DNA from: Brevibacillus sp051967035
GTDB lineage: Bacteria > Bacillota > Bacilli > Brevibacillales > Brevibacillaceae
NCBI RefSeq assembly: GCF_051967035.1
Contig: NZ_JBQCKK010000002.1
Coordinates: forward strand, 62,001 to 126,000
Length of the DNA stretch: 64,000 bases
Direction: 5' to 3'
Positions 24,834 through 34,189 of the stretch are shown here, piece after piece. Within the stretch, counting starts at the first letter, position 1; each line of letters opens with the position of its first letter. A program made the translations under genes and the position numbers. The notes beneath the pieces are model-generated. The model saw only the letters and a list, made by a program, of their open reading frames with translations. It did no database searches and had not been told where the DNA came from.

Positions 24834-25445
24834 TCAGGGTGTTTTGGGCAGCGGTTCTGGGGCTACAGCTTCTTTGTCGACGGAGCCTTTGTAGTATTTT
24901 TCCAGTGACCTGTCCGAGCCTGTCCAATGCGCCAGCTTGGCCAAGGCGCCAAACAACGCTTTTTGCAGGAAGAGCGGCAGGGAAGGAACGTAGAATTGCC
25001 CCATTTTGAACAGCGTGCCCAGAAGCAGGATGTTTTTTGGCAGGTACTGTTTCAAAAACGGCATGTAAAAGCTCCGCCCGTCCGTATCCAGGCCGTATCC
25101 GCAGCGGACGAACGACTCGAAAGTGCCGGCAGGACGGATTTCCGCTGTGAAGCTGACGAACTCGTTGGAAGGGTTGTAAAACTGGTGAACCTGGTTGCGA
25201 GGAATGTCCAGTTTCTCGCCTGGTTTCAAAATGATTGTTTTGCCGTCTATTTTTACCTCCAAATTTCCGCTTATCCCTTCAAACGTTTCCGTAAGTTCGG
25301 TATGATAATGTAGAAAAATTCCATTGTTCGGTGGCAGGTCTGTTCGGAAAAGCAAATATTCCCCCTTGGTTTCCTCTGTCGTCTTCAGAAAGGTGACCGT
25401 TTCATTCGTGTACGGGTTGCTTACACTTCGACTCAAATTTGCCAT
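24834..25445 (-). CDS. Cupin-domain protein
   Basis: A 203-residue protein whose first 115 residues form a cupin barrel: GIFLHYHTELTETFEGISGNLEVKIDG supplies two His and a Glu, and PGEKLDIPRNQVHQFYNPS gives the third His of the second motif. The C-terminal 80 residues are helical and of unknown function. Metal binding is likely; the reaction cannot be told. ATG 25445 is preceded by GGAGGTATCTCT, so the longer frame to 25505 is unused. Confidence 0.72.
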   Translation of the reverse strand: MANLSRSVSNPYTNETVTFLKTTEETKGEYLLFRTDLPPNNGIFLHYHTELTETFEGISGNLEVKIDGKTIILKPGEKLDIPRNQVHQFYNPSNEFVSFTAEIRPAGTFESFVRCGYGLDTDGRSFYMPFLKQYLPKNILLLGTLFKMGQFYVPSLPLFLQKALFGALAKLAHWTGSDRSLEKYYKGSVDKEAVAPEPLPKTP

Positions 25446-25572
25446 AGAGATACCTCCATAAGAATTAGTAGAAAAAAACGATTTTATGACAGAATATATA
25501 CTCAATATAGATTATTTGTCCTAAACCAACAATAAAAATGATAGGATGTTCTGCCTAGATGGAGAGGATAGT

Positions 25573-28500
25573 ATGAGCGGCCTGATCGTGATTCCGGGAT
25601 ACAGAGTGACAGAGTTTCTTTCGACACATTCAAATATGGGATTGTACCGTGGATTTCGCAACAGCGACAACCTGCCCGTCATCATCAAAAAGCCGCGTAA
25701 AGGTCCCGCGCACAAGGAGTCGCTTTGGAGACTGAAGCACGAGTATCGGATGTTGCAATCTCTCGAATCGCCAGCTGTGGAAGCGGCCGTTGAGCTGATC
25801 GATCACAGCCGGGAAACGGCTCTTGTCACGGAAGATTTCGGGGGAGTGCCGCTCTCCCTGCTCTGCAAAATGAAAGAGCTGTCGCTAAAGGACATCCTGA
25901 CCATCTCGATTCGGATCGCTTCGTGCATCGAGGACATTCATCAAAAGCGCGTGATCCATCAAGACATCAATCCGGCGCATATCCTGGTACACCCGGAGAC
26001 GTACGCGGTCAAGTTGATGAACTTCGGCCTGGCAACCAGGAGATACCAGGAATACCAGGGCGTGATGAACCCGAAGGAATGGAGAGGCAACCTGCGCTAT
26101 GTATCGCCTGAGCAGACGGGAAGAATGAATCGGACGGTCGATTACCGGACGGACATCTACTCGTTTGGTGTGACGATTTATGAACTGTTGACAGGAAAAC
26201 CGCCGTTTTTGTCTTCGGACATGCTTGAGCTGGTGCATGCCCACATGGCCCGAAAGCCGATTGCTCCCGCGCAGGTTAGACCATCTGTTCCGCCGATTTT
26301 GTCGGACATCGTGATGAAGTGTCTGTCCAAAAATACGGAAGATCGCTATTTCAGTATGGCTGGCCTGGCCGCAGATTTGCAGGTGTGCCTGGAGCAGCTT
26401 GTCAACCACGAAGCCATCGGTCTTTTTCCGCTGGCGCAGCACGATCGCGCTGATCGCTTGCACATTCCGGAAAAGCTGTACGGGCGCGAGTGGGAAATTC
26501 AGATGCTGATCGACTCGTTCGAAGAGGTGTCAAATGGCGCGTCGCGGATGGTCATGCTGTGCGGCAGTGCAGGTGTGGGAAAGTCTGCGCTGGTGTATGA
26601 AGCGCAAAAAGTTTTCCTGAAGGGCAGAGGGCGTTTTATTGCCGGCAAGTTCGATCAATACCGCCAAGGCGTGCCGTATTCGGCCATCATTCAAATTTTT
26701 CAGGATTTGATCAAGCAGCTTTTGGCCGGGAACGAAAGAGAGCTGGCGACGTGGCGGGAAACGATTCTCGAAGCGATGCAGGGGCTGGGTCAGGTCATCA
26801 TGGACGTGATTCCCCAGTTGGTGGCGGTAATCGGAAAGCAGCCGCCTGTGCCGGAGTTGCCCGCAGCGGAGGCGAAGAACCGTTTTCATCTGGTCATGCA
26901 AAGGTTTATCCGCCTATGGGCAAGACCCGAGCATCCGCTGGTACTGTTTCTCGATGACCTGCAATGGGCGGATTCGTCCTCGTTGTTTCTCATCCGCGAG
27001 CTAGTGGCCGATATGCCGCTCAGTCATTTTCTGCTGGTGTGCGCCTATCGCGATCAAGAGGGAGGTGCGCTCAATCCGTTGATCGCCATTTTGACGGAAG
27101 CCGGAGTCAAAAGCCGGATGCTGCGTCAAATTACGCTGTTGCCGCTGCGGCGTGCGCAGATCAATGCGCTGCTCTCCGATACGCTGCATACAGACCCTGC
27201 TGTCACGAAGCCGCTGGCGATGATTTTCATGCGGAAAACGGCCGGGAATCCGTTTTACTCCCGGCAGTTTATCAAGTCTTTGTACGAGCAAAGCCTGTTG
27301 CGGTATGTCCCGGAAGAGCGTGGCTGGCAATGGGAGCTGGCCAAAATCGAGAAGCTCAGCACCACCGAGAATGTCGCTGATTTTCTCGTGGAAAAAGTCA
27401 GGCGAATGCCTAGCGTGACGCAGAAGCTGCTGGCTTATGCGGCGTGTCTGGGAAATTCTTTTGATTTGAGCATGCTGGCAAAAGTACAAAATCGGAATGA
27501 GTCCGAAGCAATCCGGGAAATTTGGCCTGCCATAGAAGAAGGGTTGATCTATCCCCTGGAGGGTGCAGAGTATTTGGCCTATGCGGTTGCAGAGGAAGAA
27601 GAAAATCTTGCGCAGGTCACGATCCAGTTCAATTTTGTTCACGACCGGATTCAGCAGGCGGCGTACTCTTCGCTGTCGGAAGCGGAGCAGAAACAGGCGC
27701 ACGTCAAACTCGGAAGAATGATGCGAGACATGTCCCATTCGGATGAATCGGTGCGGCTATTTGACATATGCGAGCACATGTATCGCGGCGCGGACCTGAT
27801 TGACGATGCGGACGAACGGATACAGGTCGCTTACGGCCATCTTCTCGCCGGCCAAAAAGCGATGGCGTCTGCGGCTTTCGATGCGGCGTTGCAGTATTTT
27901 CAGCGAGGGACGATGTTCATCGGCGAGTCGGCGTGGGAGCAGCATCATCCACTGGCGATGGAGCTGTACACGCTCCATGCCGAGTCTGCGTATTTGTGCA
28001 ATCAGATGGAAGAGGCGAATCGACTGTTTGCCCTTACCCTTTCGCATGCCAGGACAAACCGCGAGCGTGTGCGTATTCTGGAGCTGCAAATCCACATGTA
28101 TACCCGCCTGGCCGAGTTTTCGCGGGTGATGGATCTGGCGAGCGAAGCGTTGGGACTGCTTGGCGTGCCCATCCCGTACAAGCCAGGGAAGCTGGCGATC
28201 ATCAAGGAAATGTGGCAGATCAAGCGGCGACTGAAAGGACGCAAAATTGATGAGTTGCTGTATTTGCCGGATGTGCCGGATGAGAATTATCAGCTGGCGA
28301 TGAGCATTATCAGCAATGCAGGGCCCTCTTCGTACTTCGTCAACCCCAACTGGTTTGCGCTGACGATTCTGCGTGTGCTGCATTTGTCGCTTTTACACGG
28401 TAACGCGGTTGCGTCCGCCAACGGGTATACCGGCTACGGGATCGTCCTCGGCTCCAAGTTCGGCAACTACCGGGAGGCGTACGAGTTCGGGCAGCTGGCG

Positions 28501-31500
28501 TGCCGGGTGGCGGATGGCTTTGCGGATCCGATCGCCATGACGAAAGCGTACGGAGCGTTTGCCTTGCTCATCAACCACTGGTGCGAGCATGCGCGGACAA
28601 ACATTCCGCTGCTGAAAAAGGCGATCCAGCTCGGGATGGAGGGCGGAGGAAACATTTACGCTGCCTACAATGCCCATGGCTTGCTGGAGGCCATGCTCTA
28701 CTGCGGGCTGCCGCTGGAAGAGCTGGAGCAGCAAATCGAGGAGCATGCCGACCTGATCTGCCAGATGAAGGTGGTTGATCACGACGATCGGCTCTTGTTG
28801 CTGCGGCAAGCGTTGTACACGTTTACGCATGGGACAGCGGGCGATAAGACGGCATTTTGCCGAGACGGCTTCGATGAGTCGCAGTACGTGAACAGCCTGC
28901 AAAAAGAAGGCACCAGCTACAAGCGGTACATGTATCATTTTTACAAGTCGCTGGCGCAGCTCATGTACGGCCATTACGAGGAAGCCGCGCAGCTGTTGAG
29001 TGAAGCCGAGCAATGGATGGAATCGGTCAGCGGGCAGGTGCTGGTCAGCCAGCACGTGTTCATGCACGCCCTGGCATTAACGAAGCTGTACGAGCGTGTC
29101 AATCGCCGGGAACAGAGGCGCTACGCGAAAAAAATCAAGGCTCATTTGAAAAAAATGAAGCTCTGGGCCAACCATTGCCCGGAAAACTTCCAGCACAAAT
29201 ACTTGTTGATGAGTGCAGAATGGAATCGTGTAAACGGCAAGCGGCAGGCAGCGGGAGAGCTGTACGATCAGGCGGTGCAGTTGGCGAAAAAAGACGGCTT
29301 TTTGCAAAATGAGGCTTTGGCGAGCGAACTGGCGGCTCATCATTATGTAGCGTTGGGGTTGGAGACCATTGCCAGGGTGTACATGACCGAAGCGTACGAG
29401 GCGTACATGCAGTGGGGAGCCTTGGCCAAGGCGAGAGAGATGGAAGAGCGGTACCCGCATCTTGTACAGCGGGGAAGAGGGCTGGAAGCATCGGCAGAGT
29501 TTGCGGCGACTGACCAGTCCGCTGATTTGGTCGATCTGATGAGCGTGATTAGGGCGTCGCAAACGATGGCGAGCGAGATCAGGCTGGAGCTGCTGCTCGC
29601 GACCATGCTGCGTACGGTCATGAGCAATGCGGGAGCGGAAAAAGGCATCCTGATCCTGAAAAACGAAAGCGAATGGGTCATCGAGGCAGCCGGGTCCGTC
29701 GATCTGGACGTGGAAATCATGCAATCGGTCCCGTACGAGCATAGCGGGATGCTGTCTGTCGCGGTGGTCAATTACACGATCCGCACAGAAGAAATGCTGG
29801 TGCTGCACAACGCTTCGGTAGAGGGCGTATTTTTCCGCGACACGTACATCGCGAAAAACAAGCCGAAGTCGATTTTGTGTTCGCCACTGTGGCAGCAGGG
29901 CAAAATGATCGGCGTCATTTACCTGGAGAACAACGAGACGACGCACGTCTTCAACGAAAAACGCTCGGAGCCGCTGCGCCTCATTTTCTCCCAAATGGCG
30001 ATCTTTATTGAAAATGCCCGGTTGTACCATCAGTTGGAGCAATGGAACCAGTCGCTGGAGAGGATCGTCGCCGAGCGGACCACGGAGATTCAGTCGCTTT
30101 TGCAGGCGAACAAGAACTTGCTGAACAACGCAGGCCAGGGCTTTCTGTCGTTCTCCAAAAATTTGCTAGTTCATTCCGAATACAGCCGCGAATGCTTGCG
30201 AATGTTCGGTAGGGAGCTGGCGGGCGAATCGGTGGCAAGCCTTTTGTACCCGAACCGTCCGGAAGAACGGGCGTTTGTCGAATCTCTTTTGACAACGTAT
30301 TTTGAGACGAAGGATCAGGCGCAAAAGGAGCTGTATTTGAGTCTCTTCCCGACGGAAGTTTACGTCAATCAGCTGCCGTTGAAGCTGGAGTGCAAGCCTA
30401 TCTATGAGGATCGGCGCGATTCTCCCGAGGGCTTGATGCTGATTTTGACAGATGTGAGCGAGCAACGAGCACTGGAGAGCAAAATGGAGCAGGAGTGGCA
30501 AAGGCTGAATATGATTTTGACCGTGGCGATCAGCCTACCGCTGTTTCAAAAGCTATATCGCTCCTTCACGGCTTTCTTCGCGGAAGGCTGGAAAACGCTT
30601 TTCCGCGCAGGCACGGACGAGTCGGACAGCCTGCTCAAGCTGGCGGCGCAAATCCATCAATTCAAAGGGGATTTCGGTCAATTCCATCTGATCCACACGC
30701 CGCAAAAGCTGCACGATCTGGAAACGTGGCTGATGGATCGGGACAGGCAGCAGGAGCGGTTTACAGCCGGAGATTTTCCGAACCAGCTGCCCGTTGCGCA
30801 CGTTCAGGCTGCCATGCAGCAAGACTTGGAGATCATTCGCAACAAGCTGGGGGACCATTTTTTGGAAACGGGCGACGGGGACATGACCATTCCCAAGGAC
30901 AGGTGGGAGCATTTTGTAGGGAAGCTGACCAGCCTGCTGCCTGACCACTCTGCTGCCCGGCTGAGTCAATGGATGGACGAGCTGCACCATCGTCCGATCA
31001 AGGAAATGATGGCCCGCTATCAGGAGTATGTAGCCGAGCTTGCCCGGCGTCTGGACAAAACGATCCATCCGCTTCAGCTGGAAGCGGAGGAGATCTTTGT
31101 GGACCCTGAGCGCTTTGCGCCGTTTGTAGACAGCCTGCTTCATGTCTTTTCCAATGCCATTGCCCATGGAATCGAGCCGGACCAGGAGCGTCTTTCGCAC
31201 GGCAAAGAAAGCAGGGGAACCGTCCGTTGCCGGATATGGCAAGAGGAGGTGGCGCTTTTGATCGCTATCGAGGATGACGGCAGAGGGATCGACATCGACA
31301 AGCTCAAGCAGCAGGGGCTGGAAAAAGGCTGGGGTACAGAGGGCAACGCCGAAGAGGAGCTGGGCTTTCTGTTTGAGGAGCAGGTCAGCGCCAAAGAAGA
31401 AGCCGATCTGTACGCGGGCAGAGGATTGGGGCTATCGATTGTCAAACGCGAGGTCGAGAACTTGCAGGGGACGGTAACTGTGACCTCCCGGGCCGGACAA

Positions 31501-31554
31501 GGCACCCGCTTTCTTTTCCGGATTCCGCTGGAAGACAGGCGTATGCAGACTTAG
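25573..31554 (+). CDS. Giant multidomain signalling protein: degenerate Ser/Thr kinase, AAA ATPase, GAF, PAS-like, HPt, CheA-type ATPase
   Basis: About 1993 residues with at least six parts. Residues 1-265 form a protein kinase fold with the ATP lysine K39 and helix-C E57. The catalytic loop reads HQDINPAH (D131 kept, Asn replaced by H136) and the DFG motif reads NFG (N150), so phosphotransfer is doubtful. Residues about 310-600 form an AAA ATPase with Walker A GSAGVGKS (K337) and Walker B LFLDDLQWAD (D461/D462). Residues 700-1290 are helical, TPR-like. A GAF domain (about 1320-1486), coiled coil and PAS-like region follow. An HPt module has H1695 in HQFKGDFGQF, and the C-terminus is a CheA-type ATPase (NAIAHGIE with N1861, DDGRGID, GRGLGLSIV). 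Start ATG 25573 follows GGAGAGGATAGT. The general plan recalls HstK-type trifunctional kinases, but those end in ordinary histidine kinase domains. Confidence 0.85.
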   Translation: MSGLIVIPGYRVTEFLSTHSNMGLYRGFRNSDNLPVIIKKPRKGPAHKESLWRLKHEYRMLQSLESPAVEAAVELIDHSRETALVTEDFGGVPLSLLCKMKELSLKDILTISIRIASCIEDIHQKRVIHQDINPAHILVHPETYAVKLMNFGLATRRYQEYQGVMNPKEWRGNLRYVSPEQTGRMNRTVDYRTDIYSFGVTIYELLTGKPPFLSSDMLELVHAHMARKPIAPAQVRPSVPPILSDIVMKCLSKNTEDRYFSMAGLAADLQVCLEQLVNHEAIGLFPLAQHDRADRLHIPEKLYGREWEIQMLIDSFEEVSNGASRMVMLCGSAGVGKSALVYEAQKVFLKGRGRFIAGKFDQYRQGVPYSAIIQIFQDLIKQLLAGNERELATWRETILEAMQGLGQVIMDVIPQLVAVIGKQPPVPELPAAEAKNRFHLVMQRFIRLWARPEHPLVLFLDDLQWADSSSLFLIRELVADMPLSHFLLVCAYRDQEGGALNPLIAILTEAGVKSRMLRQITLLPLRRAQINALLSDTLHTDPAVTKPLAMIFMRKTAGNPFYSRQFIKSLYEQSLLRYVPEERGWQWELAKIEKLSTTENVADFLVEKVRRMPSVTQKLLAYAACLGNSFDLSMLAKVQNRNESEAIREIWPAIEEGLIYPLEGAEYLAYAVAEEEENLAQVTIQFNFVHDRIQQAAYSSLSEAEQKQAHVKLGRMMRDMSHSDESVRLFDICEHMYRGADLIDDADERIQVAYGHLLAGQKAMASAAFDAALQYFQRGTMFIGESAWEQHHPLAMELYTLHAESAYLCNQMEEANRLFALTLSHARTNRERVRILELQIHMYTRLAEFSRVMDLASEALGLLGVPIPYKPGKLAIIKEMWQIKRRLKGRKIDELLYLPDVPDENYQLAMSIISNAGPSSYFVNPNWFALTILRVLHLSLLHGNAVASANGYTGYGIVLGSKFGNYREAYEFGQLACRVADGFADPIAMTKAYGAFALLINHWCEHARTNIPLLKKAIQLGMEGGGNIYAAYNAHGLLEAMLYCGLPLEELEQQIEEHADLICQMKVVDHDDRLLLLRQALYTFTHGTAGDKTAFCRDGFDESQYVNSLQKEGTSYKRYMYHFYKSLAQLMYGHYEEAAQLLSEAEQWMESVSGQVLVSQHVFMHALALTKLYERVNRREQRRYAKKIKAHLKKMKLWANHCPENFQHKYLLMSAEWNRVNGKRQAAGELYDQAVQLAKKDGFLQNEALASELAAHHYVALGLETIARVYMTEAYEAYMQWGALAKAREMEERYPHLVQRGRGLEASAEFAATDQSADLVDLMSVIRASQTMASEIRLELLLATMLRTVMSNAGAEKGILILKNESEWVIEAAGSVDLDVEIMQSVPYEHSGMLSVAVVNYTIRTEEMLVLHNASVEGVFFRDTYIAKNKPKSILCSPLWQQGKMIGVIYLENNETTHVFNEKRSEPLRLIFSQMAIFIENARLYHQLEQWNQSLERIVAERTTEIQSLLQANKNLLNNAGQGFLSFSKNLLVHSEYSRECLRMFGRELAGESVASLLYPNRPEERAFVESLLTTYFETKDQAQKELYLSLFPTEVYVNQLPLKLECKPIYEDRRDSPEGLMLILTDVSEQRALESKMEQEWQRLNMILTVAISLPLFQKLYRSFTAFFAEGWKTLFRAGTDESDSLLKLAAQIHQFKGDFGQFHLIHTPQKLHDLETWLMDRDRQQERFTAGDFPNQLPVAHVQAAMQQDLEIIRNKLGDHFLETGDGDMTIPKDRWEHFVGKLTSLLPDHSAARLSQWMDELHHRPIKEMMARYQEYVAELARRLDKTIHPLQLEAEEIFVDPERFAPFVDSLLHVFSNAIAHGIEPDQERLSHGKESRGTVRCRIWQEEVALLIAIEDDGRGIDIDKLKQQGLEKGWGTEGNAEEELGFLFEEQVSAKEEADLYAGRGLGLSIVKREVENLQGTVTVTSRAGQGTRFLFRIPLEDRRMQT

Positions 31555-31562
31555 AGACAAGG

Positions 31563-31597
31563 AAAAAACTGAGGCGCGTGGAAGCCCTCAGTTTTTT
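31563..31597. terminator. Bidirectional terminator between the giant kinase and the CheY-like gene
   Basis: AAAAAACTGAGG and CCTCAGTTTTTT arms with a short GC-rich centre, usable on both strands. Confidence 0.88.
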
Positions 31598-31616
31598 CTG
31601 TGCGACAGCCGATCGT

Positions 31617-31973
31617 TCAGTGCGTGTTTTGAATGGAATCCAAAAGGCGTTCTTCATCAATCGGCTTCGTAATATAGTGACGCGCTCCCGCATTGATCGC
31701 TTCAAAGACCAAATGCTTTAAACCGTAGGTGCTAATCATGATGATGTAGGCATCGGGGAATTCGCTCATAATTTTTTTGACCGTGTCAATACCGTTCATG
31801 CCTGGCATGTTGATATCCATCATGACTACGTCAGGTTGGTGCGTCATGTACTGCTGGTAGGCGTCTAGTCCATTCGCCGCTTCTGCAATGACTTGATGGC
31901 CAGCCCGTTGAAGGATCATTTTTATGTATTCTCGGACAACGATCGAGTCATCGGCAATAAGTATACGAGCCAT
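31617..31973 (-). CDS. Stand-alone CheY-like response regulator
   Basis: A 118-residue single receiver domain with no output domain. All phosphorylation residues are present: acidic pair D8-D9 (LIADDS), phospho-acceptor D53 (MMDINMPGMNG), Ser81/Thr82 (MISTYG) and K103 (YITKPID). It has a strong AGGAGG and its own transcript, converging on the giant kinase gene. Because that protein ends in HPt and CheA-type ATPase domains but carries no receiver, this is the obvious phosphoryl acceptor candidate. A chemotaxis CheY is possible in principle, but no motility gene is nearby. Confidence 0.88.
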   Translation of the reverse strand: MARILIADDSIVVREYIKMILQRAGHQVIAEAANGLDAYQQYMTHQPDVVMMDINMPGMNGIDTVKKIMSEFPDAYIIMISTYGLKHLVFEAINAGARHYITKPIDEERLLDSIQNTH

Positions 31974-32176
31974 AAAACCTCCTGTGTGTCGAAGCGGTGT
32001 GATAGGGTTGGATCGTGCATGGGGTTGCCTGCTTTAACCATAACACTGTCAGGAAAATAGTCGCAATCCCATTACGAGAAAATGTGAGCGATCTTTGACA
32101 GAAACGTCACAAATCAGTCAACGACGATGGGCAGGACGGCATATTTGCCTGTCTGTTGATGCTCCTTGTGCAAAAA

Positions 32177-32213
32177 AAGCCATTCTCCTTCTGGCCGATC
32201 AGGAGAATGGCTT
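32177..32213 (-). terminator. Terminator of the siderophore ATPase gene
   Basis: AAGCCATTCTCCT (left) and AGGAGAATGGCTT (right) pair; reading the minus strand, the stem is followed by seven Ts (plus-strand A-run at 32172-32178). Confidence 0.85.
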
Positions 32214-32235
32214 GAGCTGTCCATCATGGAGGGAA

Positions 32236-33084
32236 CTAACGAGTGCCGACCAGCTTGCGCTCTTCGTGGGAGCTGGCTGCCGACTGTTTGCTTTCAACAG
32301 CACTGCTGAGCTCGTAAGGAAGACAAAGCGGCACACCTGTACGCGGATCGGTCAAAATATCCGCTTCAATGTTGAATACCCGGCGCAGCATGTCAGGAGT
32401 CATGACTTCTGCCGGGGTGCCCTCTGCCACAACCGTACCGCGAGAGATGGCCACCATGTGCTGTGCGTAGCGTGTCGCATGGTTCAGATCGTGGACGACC
32501 ATCACGATCGTGCGGTTTTCTTCTTCGTTCAGCTTTTGCAATAGCTTCAGCACTTCCAGTTGGTGCGCCATGTCGAGGAAGGTTGTCGGCTCATCCAGGA
32601 ACAGGATGTCGGTTCCCTGTGCCAGAGCCATGGCGATCCAGGCGCGCTGGCGTTGACCGCCGGAGAGCTGATCGACAGGACGGTCGTAGAAGTCGACCAT
32701 GCCCGTCATGGAAATCGCCCACGAAACGATCTCCTTGTCTTCCTTGGTCAGGGAGCCGAAGCCCTTTTGATGGGGGAAGCGGCCGTAGGTAACAAGCTCA
32801 GACACGGTCAATCCATCGGGAGCAGTAGGGTTCTGCGGAAGAATCGCCAGCTGCTTGGCGACTTCTTTTGTTGACTGCTGATGGATCGACTTCCCGTCCA
32901 GGAACACTTGTCCACCTGTCGGCTTCATGATTCGGGCCAATGTCTTGAGAATCGTCGATTTGCCCGAGCCGTTTGCGCCGACCAGCGCGGTGATTTTGCC
33001 GGAAGGGATGCTGATATTCAGGTCTTTGACAATGGAAAGCTCGCCGTAACCGATGTCCAGCTTTTGCGTGTATAAGCGTTCCAC
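32236..33084 (-). CDS. Iron-siderophore ABC transporter ATP-binding protein (FecE/FhuC/YusV-like)
   Basis: A 282-residue ATPase with Walker A GANGSGKST, the FecE-type LPQNPTAPDGLTVSELVTYGR, signature LSGGQRQRAWIAMALAQ, Walker B ILFLDEPTTFLD and switch His in VHDLNHATRYA. The D-loop phrase EPTTFLDMAHQ is typical of siderophore ATPases. GTG 33084 is the chosen start: AAAAGGAG lies 10 bp upstream, while the longer frame begins inside the Fur box. No permease or binding protein is adjacent, so it likely acts as a shared ATPase, as YusV does in B. subtilis for several siderophore systems. Confidence 0.88.
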   Translation of the reverse strand: MERLYTQKLDIGYGELSIVKDLNISIPSGKITALVGANGSGKSTILKTLARIMKPTGGQVFLDGKSIHQQSTKEVAKQLAILPQNPTAPDGLTVSELVTYGRFPHQKGFGSLTKEDKEIVSWAISMTGMVDFYDRPVDQLSGGQRQRAWIAMALAQGTDILFLDEPTTFLDMAHQLEVLKLLQKLNEEENRTIVMVVHDLNHATRYAQHMVAISRGTVVAEGTPAEVMTPDMLRRVFNIEADILTDPRTGVPLCLPYELSSAVESKQSAASSHEERKLVGTR

Positions 33085-33135
33085 AATAGGCCAACTCCTT
33101 TTATAGGAAAGTATGTACATGTATGCATATACGCG

Positions 33136-33154
33136 GACAATGATAATCATTTTC
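33136..33154 (-). promoter_or_regulatory. Fur box upstream of the siderophore ATPase gene
   Basis: GACAATGATAATCATTTTC matches the Fur consensus at 17 of 19 positions and lies 52 bp upstream of the GTG start. Confidence 0.88.
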
Positions 33155-33223
33155 ATTAAAGTATATAACGGAATGCAGGCTTTTTCAATACGTGATCGCT
33201 TGATCGCGTGAAGATCCGGGAAG

Positions 33224-33264
33224 GAAAAAAGCCAACCTGCTTCCGGGTGAAAGCAAATTGGCTT
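33224..33264 (-). terminator. Terminator of the yxcD unit
   Basis: GCCAA...TTGGC stem with CTGCTT/AAGCA pairing inside; on the minus strand the stem is followed by TTTTTTCC. Confidence 0.75.
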
Positions 33265-33294
33265 ATTGAATCACAAGCGAGGGAAGAGCGGCAA

Positions 33295-33594
33295 CTAGCT
33301 TTGGTACGTAACGTGGGCGATGATGCCTTCTTCCTCGTCCAGTACCAGCTCGATACCGGCGGAGTACGGGTTACGGTGCATGTGTGTATCCAGATAGAAG
33401 CGGATCGCTTCAATCAGGTTGATCTCGACAAACACTTGCTTCCGGCCGTTGGCGAACACTTCCGCGGAAAAGCCGTAGTCTTCGTCCCACATCAGCTCCA
33501 CTTCTACATCCTGCGGCTGAATTTGCTTTTTGCTCGCTACATGCAGGCAGATGGCGTTGATGAGCATTTGTTCCGAGAAGGTTATCTTTTCCAT
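33295..33594 (-). CDS. yxcD: YxcD-family protein (DUF2653)
   Basis: A 99-residue acidic cytosolic protein resembling B. subtilis YxcD, with SEQMLINAICLHVASKK, VELMWDEDYGFSAEV and EAIRFYLDTHM. Function unknown. Its start lies 13 bp inside the preceding gene's 3' end, so the two are translationally coupled. No catalytic motif is visible. Confidence 0.8.
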   Translation of the reverse strand: MEKITFSEQMLINAICLHVASKKQIQPQDVEVELMWDEDYGFSAEVFANGRKQVFVEINLIEAIRFYLDTHMHRNPYSAGIELVLDEEEGIIAHVTYQS

Positions 33595-34022
33595 GCGTTC
33601 AGTTCCTGTTTTTTCGCGCGTTGCGTTTTGAAGTAAACGTAGATTTTGCGGATCAGAACAATCATAGCCACAATGGCCAGCATGTTAATCAGGAAACCAA
33701 AGATCGCGCCCAAAGCTCCCATGTCGCCAAACAGGCTGCCGAACAGCAAGCCAGCCAGTCCACCGACGAGCAGACCTTTCATGAAGCCGCCGCTGCTTTT
33801 GGTTGGAGCCGCAGTGGCTGGCGTAGTGGTTGTCGTGCTTTTATTGGTAGAGGCATTGACATTCGAATCGGCCTTCGTTGGTGTTTGCGTGTTCGTTGGA
33901 GCTGTGTTGGAGTTGAACGATTTTTTGCCAGATTTATAGCCTTTCGCATCGGCATAATCCGTAAATCCGCCGGGAGCGAGTACGAGCATGACGGCGACCA
34001 ATAGCATGATGAGTTTTTTCAT
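33582..34022 (-). CDS. Small exported membrane protein, Tim44-like N-terminal region
   Basis: A 146-residue protein: signal-type hydrophobic N-terminus (MKKLIMLLVAVMLVLAP), a Thr/Asn/Ser-rich extracytoplasmic linker (about 35-75), a Gly-rich hydrophobic hairpin (GGFMKGLLVGGLAGLLFGSLFG) and a final membrane helix (FLINMLAIVAMIVLIRKIYVYF) with a basic end. The Gly-rich hairpin plus helix resembles the start of bacterial Tim44-like proteins, but the Tim44 domain itself is missing. The linker composition suggests fast-evolving surface sequence. RBS is GAGGGGCTACTCAAATC, modest. Function unknown. Confidence 0.65.
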   Translation of the reverse strand: MKKLIMLLVAVMLVLAPGGFTDYADAKGYKSGKKSFNSNTAPTNTQTPTKADSNVNASTNKSTTTTTPATAAPTKSSGGFMKGLLVGGLAGLLFGSLFGDMGALGAIFGFLINMLAIVAMIVLIRKIYVYFKTQRAKKQELNAWKR

Positions 34023-34137
34023 GTGATTTGAGTAGCCCCTCTCTATATCATGGATTTACATATAAGTGTACATGAATATTGGGAGCTTTACCATCAAACA
34101 TTCGGTGAACATTGCTGGATGGAAGAAGAAAACAAAC

Positions 34138-34162
34138 AGAAAGCCCCTGACAGGGGGCACTT
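34138..34162 (-). terminator. Small terminator of the met operon
   Basis: GCCCC/GGGGC stem with a 6-nt loop and TTTCTGTTTGTTT following on the minus strand. Confidence 0.6.
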
Positions 34163-34189
34163 CAGCAGTCAAGGACTTCCGGGCATCCG

